From Trichaptum fuscoviolaceum (lineage: Eukaryota; Basidiomycota; Agaricomycetes; Hymenochaetales; Trichaptaceae): DNA of 64,000 nucleotides. The notes beneath the pieces were generated by a model. It saw nothing but the letters and a program-made list of their open reading frames with translations, was not told the DNA's origin and did not search any database. The translations under genes were made by a program, and so were the position numbers. Positions 11,653 to 23,138 of the stretch are shown piece by piece. Within the stretch, counting starts at the first letter, position 1. Every line of letters begins with the position of its first letter. The stretch lies in contig CAJSYZ010000003.1 in the NCBI GenBank assembly GCA_910574455.1, positions 4,897,250-4,961,249 on the forward strand, read 5' to 3'.

Positions 11653-13285
11653 CTAATAGTTGTACAAGTCGCTCCAGTATGACTCTTCATTGTCGTACTC
11701 GCTGTGACTTGACTCTTCCTCGTCAGACTCGCTGTGACTTGATTCTTCCTCGTCAATAACGTTGTCAACTAAATCTGCATCGTCAAACTCGCTGCTAGAT
11801 TGCTTTTCGTCGTCATATTCGAAGCAATTTATGATCCCCACGTCATCCAACTTTATCCCATATTTCTTGATTAGTGAATCGAAGTCGTAAAAAAACTTGG
11901 GAACCAAATGATTGCAGTTGTCAAATACGATAGTACGAAGCCTTCCACAAGGAACAACGTCAGGTATGAGTCCATCATAGGCGCGCAAATAAATGTCTTC
12001 AAACGTCAAGGTAAGGTCCTGTAGACTGTCCGGGAGTTCCTCGAGGATGTCGTGGAGAATGAAAACGAAATGTTCATCGTTTCCCTCCCCGCATCCAACA
12101 TGGAACAGTGCCTTTTTCAGGTCTGGATATCTTGACTTCATTCCGCAAAGGAGCGCCCAGAAGCATTCAACCGCCGCTGTGTCGTCGTGGATTTGTCCCG
12201 AGAAACATTGAGCTCGGAAAGATGTGATGTTAGGAAACAGTAGGGTCCGAAATAGGACTTCTACGACGCCAGTTTCCACGTCGTCCGAGATAAGCGCAAA
12301 ATGCTTGAGAGCAGATAGTGAAGTTTCGAGGGGCGTGTCCCCATCACCGCCATCCTCAACGGACCTCAGAGTGATAGTCAACATTTCGAGGGAAGGGCAT
12401 GCAGCCAGGCAAAGTGCAAGTCGGTCGATAGATAGGTAGTTGCTGAACTGGAGAGAGCATTCCGACATAACAGATAACCGGATCCCAAATGGCATAACTT
12501 GGACACATTTGAGTGTTTTCAGGGATGGTAGAGACCAGCTGCTGTCGAGTAGCATAAGGCTGTCGTTTGAACCTGTTATGGACATCTTTTCGATACCAGC
12601 AAGTCTCGTACATGGCACGCTTGCTTGGAAACGCATTAAGTCAAACTCGGTGAATCTTCGAAGAGCGAGGTCGGACCACCTTTCGCAGTCACGGAGCATC
12701 GTTTGGTTTGGGCCAGGAAAGGAGATGAATGAGGCTTGGAGTCCAAGACCACGGCTCCGTCTAGCGATAGCATCTATGGTGTACGAAGACAGCTTAGGGC
12801 TCATTGTTTGTCGAGCCCATAGGCATGGAGAGGATAGAGCTATCTGCCTACATTTCTTAGAAATTAGCAACAGATGCCGAAGATCGCGTAGGTTGGGTTC
12901 GGAAAGGTCGAAAATGAGAACGATAAGCTCGTCGGGGAGGTCGGTGATGGTTCGTTTAGGCATGCAGGTACGCAATTTCGAAACACGCTCATTGAAGGAG
13001 GAAGCAAGAAAGGAAACAATTTCGAGCAAATGTTCTTCCAGCCTCAGTATCGATTTCGCTAGGGATATTCTGTCGCATATGTTATTATCGGCTGGATCAC
13101 TATGTATTACGGTAAGAAAACATTTTGTTAGGAGATAGATATTAAGCACACCGTTCAGCACCTTCATCACACCACATCTCCCTAGGACTTATCCTGCCAT
13201 CGTTCTCCAGCACTTTCGTCAGCATCAGCTGAAGCTTTCGAATAGCGTCGAGTGACGCGTCAAATGAGTTTTCTGCGTTGTCCAT
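11653..13285 (-). CDS. Divergent F-box/LRR protein with acidic repeat tail
   Basis: Exons 13285-13152 and 13099-11653 (52-nt intron), giving 526 aa. The start MDNAENSFDASLDAIRKLQL replaces the usual N-terminal module. The F-box region reads ITDLPDELIVLIFDL, then LRHLLLISKKCRQIALSSPC. Leucine-rich units follow (LPSLKTLKCVQV, CPSLEMLTITL, FPNITSF). The last 50 residues are acidic with an imperfect repeat EEESSHSESDEEESSHSEYD. It is the most divergent clan member in the window. A related first exon survives alone at 24.27-24.37 kb. An SCF substrate-receptor role is inferred from the domain order only. Confidence 0.7.
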
Positions 13286-14037
13286 ACTGGCCTTTCTCTG
13301 TGCTTGAAAATAGGGGTGAGATACTCAATTGAAGCAAGGCAGAGAGGTATATCTTGAGTTGAGAGATGAAGATGTTAGGAAGATCTGTCAAGCTTACTAG
13401 TAGTACTAGCGCGTCAGCAATACCGTGACAGTGATCGCGTTATGTCACGCGTTTGTCAGTGGGCGGAAAAACTGTCACACGCATACATACTAGTAAGTCC
13501 GAGCGGACAGGCCAAAAACTCCTCTGTCTTCTAAGTTCTCTGCACCTCTGATCCAGGACTTCTGGCTCACGCAGTTGATTTATTACTCTTGCTCTTATGT
13601 TGTACTTGAAGTGTTGACGATGACATGTCATACTTGTCAATTAATCTGTGCCGTGGAACTACGGACATTAACGGAATGGGAGGAGCCATGGTCACGGTAT
13701 CTGGAGGATGGCAGGGGACATGTTACGGCGTAAGCACTATGTGGAGTTTCAGAGAATGAGCAGTATGTACGCAGTGTCTGGCATGATTGCTTTGATTCTT
13801 TTGGCTCGACTTTGAGATTGACTTTTCAGTAATTCTGACTTAATCCACGTCTGAATATATGTAACGAACGAGCGAGATAAGCTTATATGTTGCGCGAGTA
13901 CATAATATAGTGGTGATATGAAAATATGATCAAGCGTGTTCTCGCGCAATGAAATCCGAAGAAAATTGAGTTCCTTGGATATACTTTACAATAAATTGAC
14001 AATATCTAATAAATGAGAAGATGGGTGTTTAATAAAG
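13286..14037. other. Intergenic, no gene seen
   Basis: AT-leaning sequence between two minus-strand F-box genes. It holds the promoter of the upstream gene and the 3' flank of the next; no convincing element or RNA gene was seen. Confidence 0.4.
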
Positions 14038-15668
14038 CTATCGTAGATTTATTCTGTCTTTCCAAACGACATCTTTATCCTTGCCTCCAAAGACCGTATT
14101 TATTTCCCGCACGGATGAAAAGTTTAATGCGCTGGAGATCTCTAGCCGCTTGAAACCAGCCCAGTGCTTTTGTTGTAACAATAATGTCTGCGTATGCGTC
14201 AGCCAAGCAAGGTGCTTATTGTCACAATTTGCTATCGCTAGCGTGTGCAGTGCTGGGATGTGTTCTTCATCCTTAATGTAGTAGAGAAGACGAGGAACAA
14301 GACGCGGTGTGTCCAGGGACAAAGAGCGCAGTCCAGGGAATCTTTTAGTGGGCAAATTAAGGGTGCGAGGGGGGAAGATAGTTGCGAGCACTTCGATCGA
14401 TAGGTCTCGTAAGGCTGGATAGTTGACGTGTGGGAAGAAGTCATCTAGAGCTTCTTCGAGTTCGCGATCGTTCCGAGGAACGGACATCCCAATCGACACC
14501 TTGCGCAGCACGGGAGTTCGGAATGCCCGCATAAACGAGCGGACGTCAGTGCGCGGGTAATTATCATACGATTGGATGTGCAAAACCCTCAGATGGGGCA
14601 TATTAATGGTAGAAGCCTCAGAAGCCTGCTCAGAGCCTTGTCCGCCACTTGACGTGCCACCTGAAGTGAGATTGACATCGAGCTCCTGCAAAGTAGGGAA
14701 AGAAGCGATGAAACTTCGCAGTCGGACTTTATCTGATGGGGGTAGATCTCGGAAGTTTCCAGATAGACGGAAAGAAGACAGCTTCGGGGCAATGATAGGT
14801 TTTGGAACTATGCTGATTTCGAGAAACCGAAGATTTGGCATGTCCCAGTTCTGGTAAAAATGCCTGGTATTATCGTCGGAAGCGCCCGAAAAGAAGTTTG
14901 GGTTCATATCCAGGCGGAGCGAACACAACGATGGAAGGTGCAAATCTGAGGAGATTATTGACCGGATACCGCTCGTCGTCTTAGTTAAACCAATATACAC
15001 ATCAAGGTGTTCCCATCTCGATGAGTGAGGTATAGCTTCGGCAAAATGCGAGAGTAAACGATCCAATTTCCTCTCGTCATTTTGGCCGATGGATAGTTTG
15101 ATCGACAAACCAGCGGATCTACTTCTTTTTAAGCAAGTGCGCACGTAACGCATTTCACGCAAGCTATCGATATGGGACCACAGGCGGGGAGTTTTCAGAA
15201 CTATTCGCCTGAATCGTCGACAGACAAGCGACAATTTCTCTTTCGTAGTGATCCTTACATGTATTAAGTTCTCTTCCGCGTGTTCAAATATCTTTGATAG
15301 TATTTCGTCAGGAATGGAAGCCAAGCCCTTTCCGCGTTCGAAGGGGTGGATGTACTCCTCGATACCCATGATTGTCTCATTAAGAGACGACGAGAGGGAA
15401 GCTAGCACGTTCTTGACATTCTTGAGGTTACGCAATGTTGAGCGTGCCTCCAAGACGACCTCGGGAGATTCGAACCAGTAGTCAGTTCTCGAGACTGCGT
15501 AGAAGAGGTTAGCAATGACTTGTGGAGATACACCATAAAAACGCACCTTTCCAAGGCCCCATTTGCCCATATTTTATCATATCCACTTGAGCCGGCCTTA
15601 CTACTGTCCCTCAGTGTTTTCAAAGCTCTCATGAGCCGCGATATCGCAGCTTTATCAACTTGAACCAT
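14038..15668 (-). CDS. F-box/LRR protein with shifted first acceptor site
   Basis: Exon 1 (15668-15547) encodes MVQVDKAAISRLMRALKTL and SSGYDKIWANGALER. At the usual acceptor the copy lacks 2 nt relative to its paralogues, so normal splicing hits a stop after four codons. An AG six nt further on (CTCGAG/AACTGAC) restores the frame to read ERTDYWFESPEVV, and the rest is open to 14038 (about 500 aa). The F-box reads LASIPDEILSKIFEHAEEN, then LSLVCRRFRRIVLKTPRLW, followed by leucine-rich units (LPSLCSLRLDM, MPHLRVLHI, FPGLRSLSLDTPRL). It is either a working gene with a moved splice site or a very young pseudogene. An in-frame ATG also lies nine codons upstream. Confidence 0.6.
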
Positions 15669-15984
15669 AAGGTGATGCTGATGGTCAAAATGCATGTTCA
15701 GTGCATCATCAGTGCATTGGCAGTGTAGTGAGTACTTACGTTAAACCCACTGTTGGTAAATAATAAAGATAGGTGAAATTGTGCAAGCTCTGTCGCAACC
15801 TAGAAAACGTTGTGGTCCAAGTCGAGGTTGTCGCGGAAGGCAAAAGAGTGCATCTGACTCGGATTAAAACGGAAATAGCTTCGGGAGTAACCGGTTATTT
15901 TGCATATAACGAGTTCCTGAGTGTTTCTGATCAGCAAGGGCACAAGCATTGTATGTGAGTACCAGTCTCCCGTTCCATTCACTT

Positions 15985-16340
15985 GATTTGCACCCCTCCT
16001 ATTCCCTTAAAATTCACGTCCGTACACATTGCGGAGCCGGAAAGGATGCGCTTGATATTCTTTAGATTACAACTTGAACATGATGAATTCGCTTCCTTCA
16101 ACTTGAAAGTGTACAGCGTAGTGTTTCCAGAAATCTGGAGTTTTGTTTCTAACACCTGTCGATTATTTCTAACGAAGCTCAGAATTGGAGGTGCATTAGA
16201 GTAATTATAGACAAACCGATTGACAATGCAATTTATCCTAACTACTACCGTAGATCATGTCAGTTTTCCACCCTCAGCAATATCTTGTTGAGCTGAGATA
16301 GCGCAGTTTTCACAGACAGAATGTCAACCATCATCATTTC
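15985..16340 (-). pseudogene. F-box gene 5' remnant, degenerate
   Basis: The minus strand reads MVDILSVKTALSQLNKILL near 16335-16275, resembling the N-terminal module (MVDIAAVSRLISALKSL) of the clan. Further down comes NLKNIKRILSGSAMCTD, resembling NLENIKHLLSGLTGSID of the next gene. Stops and frame changes separate the pieces and no F-box follows. Confidence 0.4.
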
Positions 16341-16530
16341 GTGAGAGGCAGACACGGGGATTTTGTTAAGCTAGACATCCACATGTCTTTCACCCGTGTC
16401 CCGTGGGCTTTCTAACAAAATCCCGGTAAGCATACATACAACCGTCGCATTCCCGGAAACATATATGCTCGTGATCACCATCCATGGCAAATGAGTAAGT
16501 GGGATTACATCCACTCCGCTGCATTCATCC

Positions 16531-18125
16531 TTAATAGAACTCCCTGTCAACATGTGCTTCGTCTATCTCATTCATGGTGGTAATAGGTATTTTACATCCT
16601 ATTTCCAAGACCTCGAGTCCTTTCCAGACATCTTTCCCGAACGACCATCGTAGGTCCGAGAGCCATTCTCGTGCGACGCTGTTCAGCTTGAGTTTGCGCA
16701 ATGTCGAGGGTGGTTCAAAGACGGGAACAAAGTGTACCAGGTTTGGCGCATCAATGGTGAGGGAGCGTAGGCCCTGAAGCTTTTCGAAAGGCACCGCAAT
16801 GCGAGGCCCCCGTGGGTCTTTCGCGCGTCTTATCATCCTGCAAGTCAAATCCTCCAGAGCTGGATAGTCGTCCTGTGGAAAGAAGTCCAAAATCCGGTCG
16901 TCATATCCGTTGCTCTCAAATGTTATGAATTCCAGTTTCCGTAACATAGGTGCATAAAGTTTGGCCATAAATAGGCCGGCTGTCGTAGGCAAGCAGTTGT
17001 ATGCTTCGACACGGAGGGATCGCAATTGAGAAAGGCTTAGAGAAGGCATTTGCAGTAGTCCGCGTCTGTCCCAAGGACTTAATGCGACATCAAGCTCCAA
17101 TAAGGTGGGGAAAGCGGAGAGGAAGGGTCGCAGGCGCTGAATTCTTGAAGACGCATTTTGCTCATTGTCTGGGTTGGGATCAGGGCCCCAGGGAGGAACT
17201 AAATAGCGTACTGACGTAACTGCAGGAGCAACAAATTTTCTCGGGACCTTATTAATTTCCAACCGTTGCAAGCTAGGCATATCCCAAGATTCGTAAAAGT
17301 GATAGATATCACCTTCTACGTTTCCAGCATCGACCAGCAGGCATAAAGATCGCAGAGAAGGAAGGTACAGATTTTGAAGGCCTTCTGATAGACAGAAGGA
17401 TTCTGTTCGTGTGTATGGATGGCCCTCATTGAATGAGATTGTCAGGTTTTCCCATCGCGCTGAATGAGGTGATATGGTAGCGAGCATTTGCAGTGCGTCT
17501 GCATTGTTATCCCCAGTGATCGTGAAGAAAACCGACAACCCTACGGATCCGCTTCTCGCCAGGCATGTACGCACAAACTGCATATCGTTGTTGTTGTCAA
17601 TATAGGACCATGTACAAGGGCTTTGCTTGAGTATGCGTCGGAATCGCTGACAAACTAGAGATAATGTCTGTATCGTGTAACGTCGACGGATTCTGACCGC
17701 AGTGCCAGTCTCCAGAGCGTATTCGAGGATCATCGCCAATAGCTCGTCAGGAAGAGATGACAGGCTCTTAATGCGCACAATGAAAGGTGCCTTTGCTTTG
17801 AGACCCGTGATAGCCGTATCGATAGACCCTGTTAAGCCTGAAAGAAGGTGCTTGATATTCTCCAGGTTGCCCAACAATGCCTTCGCTTCTTTCGCCTCTC
17901 CTTGCACAATGGACCAAAATCTCAGATCCTTGCGTCTACCGAGGTTTGCAATGATTGTCAGAAACGAATTGACGAAGAACAAATCTCATAAACATACTTG
18001 TCGAGGGTTCCCTTCTCCCGCGGATGTTCATACACGGTGTCGTCGTCCTTCAAATTCAACAAAGCAGAGATGAGTTGAGATATAGCCGTTTGATTGCCAG
18101 TGGTTTTTATGATTCGTTTATCCAT
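16531..18125 (-). CDS. F-box/LRR protein
   Basis: Exons 18125-17998 and 17935-16531 (62-nt intron), giving 510 aa. Order: N-terminal module (NQTAISQLISALLNLKDDD), helical segment (LGNLENIKHLLSGLTGSID), F-box (LSSLPDELLAMILEYALE, then LSLVCQRFRRILKQSPCTW), then leucine-rich units (LPSLRSLCLLV, MPSLQRLEINKV, YPALEDLTCRM, LQGLRSLTIDAPNL). The phase-2 first intron matches the rest of the clan. It sits between two other minus-strand F-box genes. It resembles the fragment at 7.8-8.2 kb more than other copies. Confidence 0.8.
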
Positions 18126-18777
18126 CTTGCAAGAGATTGATGTCTAGTAACCGTATGATGATAGGATGTAAACTGAACGAAGTGCATTACTTGAAGTTCC
18201 GAGTCAAGATGACAGACTCGGAAAGAGTGTGCACTGGCAGTCACACTGGCAGCCTGAGTGGCATCATCATGATAGCACGTGCCGTGACAAACCGCGTTAA
18301 GTCGCGTCGCGTCGCGTTTCTTCGTTTGACAACGATGGGAGCGCAGCACCGAGTCCGACGCGAAATATATATCACGAGATCGCCGCTGGTCCTCGCACGT
18401 TGCTGTTCCTATATACTCCTATGAAAACCACATTGTCATTGTCATCTCATCACCCATCTCTCCCCTGCCATTGATTCGGCTTCACATAATACTAACCTTC
18501 GTATCCCGGAAGCGCGAATGAATACTAGGTTTCAGTGGGACGCACACTTGTATTCCATTCATAGACAAGGAAATCGGTAAACTTGAAATTGTGTATCACA
18601 ATCGTGGATAACGTTAGCCCGCAAAGTCCTACTTTCGGCTGTACGGAGGTGGCCGTTAGCCCGATAGTACAGTTGGTACAGTTCACATTCCGGGAAGTGT
18701 GAAAACAACTACGAGTGTCATTGGCGATCATAGAGTAAGGAATGAGTTTCTGGGAAATATACGAAAAAGACGGGTGT
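18126..18777. other. Intergenic, inverted-repeat block 2 begins
   Basis: From about 18137 the sequence matches 40740-40060 inverted, including a triplicated GTCGC run (AAGTCGCGTCGCGTCGCG near 18299) and the 3' flank of F-box gene D. No gene seen. Confidence 0.5.
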
Positions 18778-20368
18778 CTACGTGTAATCATTTTTCCAAA
18801 GAACTGCTTTACCTTCTTCACCATAAAGCGTATTTATCTGACGCACTGATGAAGAAGATAGGGCACTGGAAACCTCCAGTTCTTTGAAACCAGCCCAAAG
18901 GTCTTTCTCTATCATTGCTTCCCGCATACTGTCCAAAAAATAAAGGAACGAATCGTCGCATCTGGTCACCTTTATCTTGCGCAGTGGTGGTATGAACCTA
19001 TCCTCGTTGTCTATATCCATGAAGGGAATGTAGGAAGCAAGACTCGACGTGTCCAAAGATAAAGATTGCAATCCACGAAACCTTTCGAACGGCACCCGAA
19101 GTATTGTGGATGTATCAACTAACATTTTCAACGACAGGTCTTCCAGGGCAGGATAGTCGTCATGAGGAAAGAAGTCATCTAGTGCTGAATAGCAATCGGT
19201 TTCTCCCTCAGGAGCTGGTATCAATATCTCCAACTTGCGCAGTGCGGGAGCTCGTAACGCGCCCATGAAGGAGAGGATGCCAGAGTCCTTGCGTCTATAC
19301 GTCATGATGCTCAACGCCGTCAAATTGGGCATTTCTATCTCGAAAGTGTGCCCAAAATCTAGTCCATCATCGCTGCTATAGATAACGATGTTGAGCTCTT
19401 GCAAGGCAGGGAAAGCAGTGATAAAGTTTCGCAGGCGATCACCTTTGTCGGCAGATATGCTCAGATAAGAGAGATTCGGGGCGATGATGGATTGAGGGAT
19501 GGAACTCGTTTCAAGAGAACGAAGATTTGGCATCTTCCAGGACTGATAGAAGTGCAGGGTGACATCAAGGGAGGGGCGCCGTGTTCCACAACGAAGAATA
19601 AGCGAGTGTAGGGATGGGAGGTACAGGTTTGAAAAGACGTTTGACTGGAGGAATTTCTCTCGATGGTCGATGCCCAAATTCGCCAGATCAAAATCCACAT
19701 CTAATTGTTCCCATCTCGACGAGTGAGGCTTGACCTCGGCGAGAAACGAGAGATTACGATCCCAAGTGCACTGATCGTCAAACGCTATGCAGATCGATAA
19801 AGCAACGGATTTGCTTCTCTCTAAGCAAGCGCGCACGTAGGGCATCTCATCGGAACTGCGAATACGAGACCACAAGCGGGGAGTATTGATAACTGCTCTT
19901 CTTAATCGGCGGCAAACAAGAGACAAGTCCGCTCTTGTATCTTTCAGCGTGAAAGCGTTTTTACTATAGTATTTCCCTACTGCGTGTTCGACTATCATGG
20001 ATAGCACTTCATCCGGAATTGCAGCTAAGCCCTTTCCGAGTTCGAAGGGAAGGATGTGTTGCTTGATGTCATTGACTGTTTCCTCTAAAGAAGCCGAGAG
20101 GCCTGCGAGAACTCTCCTGACATTCTCGAGATTGCGCAAAGTCGACCGAGCCTCCGACACGACAAAGGGAGCTTCAGACCAGTGGTTAAGGTTCTTCAGA
20201 CTAAAAAAGTTCAGCATAACTCGTAGAGCGGGACTGCTGTAAAGCGACGAACCTATCAACGGTCCCGTTTCCCCATGCTTGCTCGTATCCTCCGGACCCC
20301 CTTCCATCAACGTTTATCAGTGACTGTAAGACGTCGATGAGTTGGGAAACGGCTTCCTGATCTGTCAT
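18778..20368 (-). CDS. F-box/LRR protein D (left copy)
   Basis: Exons 20368-20253 and 20200-18778 (52-nt intron), giving 512 aa, the same length as the mirror copy at 38469-40059. Order: module MTDQEAVSQLIDVLQSL and GGYEQAWGNGTVDR; helix LENVRRVLAGLSASLEETV; F-box LAAIPDEVLSMIVEHAVG, then LSLVCRRLRRAVINTPRLW; leucine-rich units LPSLHSLILR, MPNLRSLETSSIPQ, FPALQELNIV, APALRKLEIL, YPALEDLSLKM and FRGLQSLSLDTSSL. The start is the ATG opening the conserved module. TATAAAG on the minus strand lies 150 nt upstream. It is likely an SCF substrate receptor by family; its substrate is unknown. Confidence 0.82.
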
Positions 20369-20517
20369 AGCCACTAAAGATGCAAAGTAAATTGAGTTGT
20401 TTGTCAAAGGCATTACTAGTAGCTGTGAGGTCGTACCTATTATCAACAGAGAACTAGATAGCGTGCGATGAGTTTTTCTTTCGAATGAGTTCAAGGTCGA
20501 GCTTGCGGCGGAAACTC

Positions 20518-20524
20518 CTTTATA
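20518..20524 (-). promoter_or_regulatory. TATA box of F-box gene D (left)
   Basis: TATAAAG on the minus strand, 150 nt upstream of ATG 20368. The same box is at the same distance in the right copy (38313-38319, ATG 38469), inside a stretch nearly identical between arms. Confidence 0.55.
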
Positions 20525-20639
20525 GCACGGGCTGCCTGGGGGCTCAAACGTCGGTTATGTTGTCCTTTCTCTTTGTCTTTTCATCCATGATGATACTTGT
20601 TTCTGTCAAAGCGCAAAGACTTCACTGTCAACGCGCAAA

Positions 20640-21650
20640 TTGCATATGTTCATGACTTACGATCCGACGTACATTGTTGACGTCGGTGAAGAAAAGCGCA
20701 AGTATTGGTTATTGTCAATTCGCGTCGACATCAAGCAGCCCTGGGCCACGCGCACATTGCTGCTCATTGAATGCTTCTTCACATGCAAAACGGGTGGGTG
20801 GCACTGGGTGGTGGATTGGCTTTGGCTGTTCTGGGAGGCTGGTGGTGGTGGAAGGAAGCAGAGATGGTGCGCCAGTCTTCGGCTCATTGTTGCGGAATTT
20901 GTGCGTCACTTTCAACATTATCTGGCTTCTACTTCTCTCTAACCCACATCGACGACCAGTGACCAGATCTAATGATGACGGTCCTGCTCATTTTGTGCAA
21001 ATGAATTGACAAAATGGCAATGGATTGGCTTCCGGACGTCGTTGAGGACGACGATGGCCAGCTGGTGCTCATCCCCGTCTCGCATCAACGAAGGAACATC
21101 ATCATTCTCTCAGAGACGAAATATACGTGCCATTCTTGTCTCTCGAGTTAGACAGACAAGAGTGTGGCGCCGTCTAGGTCACAACGCATCATGAATCCAG
21201 AAATGCCATGATATCCCTTTCAAGTTATCACCTCTCACTGAACGGATATGGAATGCAACGACATGGGATGGTCTTCAGACCACTCAACTGCCCTCTTCAT
21301 TGACTACTTTTTACAAACAAAATCTGCAACCATGCACCTGCCTTCCACCCCTCCCCGGCGTCGTTTCATCCATAAAGTACTCATTCTGTGCTTGGCGTTG
21401 TCGTCGTCAGTTCCATCCATTACTGCACTGATCTTACGGAGGATACGAGCGCGATATTTCTTGGGAAGTACGACTTTTCGAGCGGCGTGGCGAAGACACC
21501 ATTGATGACCGTCGCAGGTGCAGCTTCAACCAGCTGCACGCTCCTTCCTCAAATATAGCACCGCAACTTTTCACTCTCATCGTTTTCCGTGCATGGCATT
21601 GCTTGCTTCACCCTTGCATTGGTGGGGCTCGCAGACGACGCAGCATGGTC
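20640..21650 (+). pseudogene. Relic of the transporter gene 5' region
   Basis: At 21014 the plus strand reads MAMDWLPDVVEDDDGQLVLI, continuing PVSHQRRN. This parallels the start of the transporter at 29153 (WTLPDAVDDGG..., QLLHIPVSHERDN). The upstream part also resembles the sequence before the transporter (GGLALAVLGGWWWWKEA against GGLALAIRGNWKREA at about 28.92 kb). The frame stops near 21150. Weaker similarity continues, including CTCGCAGACGACG near 21630, as in transporter exon 1 at about 29.53 kb. No membrane domain is encoded. Confidence 0.6.
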
Positions 21651-22005
21651 CATGACCAACGCATGCCCCCCCACACCGGTAGCGAGCCGTGACCTTCATC
21701 TCGAGTGTACAGGTCTTTGCGAGCTGTGCTCAGTGAGCACTGCTCACACTGTTAGCCTTTGTAGTCGGTACTCTTAAATACCAGCACGTTTACTCTCGAG
21801 TAAAGTGCTTTTTGCTACAATACATGCTACGTCTATGTCTTACAGTTTTTCCTTAATCGTCACGTTCGGCTGCTATCCTACACGACGACGTATACCGAGG
21901 AGTTGGACAGAATTCATTATCAAAATTTAGTACAAGATCTGCAGCATGATCGTCTACAGCTAGCAGTCACATTTCCCCCTACATATGTCTAGTAATCAAT
22001 TTCCC
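21651..22005. other. Intergenic, no gene seen
   Basis: Unremarkable sequence between the transporter relic and an F-box pseudogene; short frames only. Confidence 0.4.
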
Positions 22006-23138
22006 CTATATCAGAAATTCCTTGACGATAATCTTGTTCTCTTCACCAAGGCGTTCATTTATCACCTCTATGTCTCCAGAGTCAAAGGTGCTGGAGACCT
22101 CTGTTTCTTTAAGATCTTCCCATAGGCCTCGCTCCTTTGTTATGTCTAGCATACGGTCTATCCAGCCAAGGTGCGAACCGGTGCACTCTGCTATCTTAAG
22201 GGAACGCAATGGTGGTAAGCGAGAAAGGTCGAATGGAATGGAGGGGACAAGAAGCGGAGTATCCAATAACAAAGAGCGTAAACCAGGAATTTTATCGAAA
22301 GTCAGATCATATTCGTCTTTCTCACCTGACATCGTTCTTAATGTTAGGTCTTCCAAGGTAGGATAAACTTCATGCGGTAAGAAGTCATCCAGAATTTTAT
22401 CCTTGTCGTCTTTAGTCATCATGGAAATTGTCGTTTCGATATACAGTTTTCGCAATTTCGGAATTCGAAGCGCATCCATGATTGGGCGGACGTCACAGGA
22501 GTCGCATCCGTATGCATCTATTCCCAAAGATGTCAAGTTGGGCAAATGCACCAGATGAGAACTTGGGTAGCTTTGTGCGCCGCTGTGAGTAAAGTCGAGG
22601 TGGAGATTTTCCAACCCCGCGCACGTATGGCATCTTGTCGGATTTGCTGATGCGAGACCAAAGGCGAGGAGTATTAAGAGCTACTCGCCTAAATCGTCGG
22701 CAAACGAGCGACAATGTGCCCGTCGTTTTAGATGTGGAAACGATATCATTTAGTTCCAGTTCGTATTCGAAAATCTCCGACAGTATTTCATCAGGAATCG
22801 AAGCCAAGCCCATTCCGTGCACGAGGGGGTGGATGCGTTTCTTCATGTCCACGATAGTCGCTTCAAGAGAAGCCAAAAGGCCTGCAAGAACTATCCTTAC
22901 ATCTTCAAGGTCGTGTAAAGTTGTCTGAGCCTCCCTAACAATCCCGGGAGAGGTAGACCAGTGGTCAAGGGATCTGAGACTAAGTAGTAAGAAATCAGTG
23001 AGGCTCGTTAGAATACACCAAAATAGATGACCTCTCAATGGTCTCATTTGACCAGACCTGCTCATATCCGCCATCCTTTGTCTTGAGCGTTTGAAAGGCG
23101 CTGATGAGCCGCCGCAATACCGCAGCCTGGTCGACCAT
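22006..23138 (-). pseudogene. F-box/LRR gene with internal deletion
   Basis: Exon 1 is 23138-23032 (MVDQAAVLRRLISAFQTL, GGYEQVWSNETIER), followed by a 52-nt intron. Exon 2 starts at 22979 with LRSLDHWSTSPGIVREA and a full F-box (LASIPDEILSEIFEY, LSLVCRRFRRVALNTPRLW, KMPYVR). There the reading frame jumps: CGCGGGGTTGGAAAATCTCC joins PYVR to ENLHLDFTHSG of a late leucine-rich unit in another frame. About 130-150 residues are missing. The 3' half stays open to 22006. A short protein with the F-box and about 35 out-of-frame residues could still be made. Confidence 0.75.

Larger units (their letters stand above)
18137..21080. repeat. Inverted duplication block 2, left arm
   Basis: Pairs with 37760-40740 (reverse complement). 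Weaker similarity continues from 21080 to about 21560 against the transporter relic at 36.7-37.3 kb. Confidence 0.8.

Noticed and set aside
20640..21009. Small gene with Trp/Gly-rich membrane-like segment (GGLALAVLGGWWWW)
   Set aside because: Its right-arm counterpart does not keep the same frame, and the locus is better explained as a relic of the transporter 5' region.
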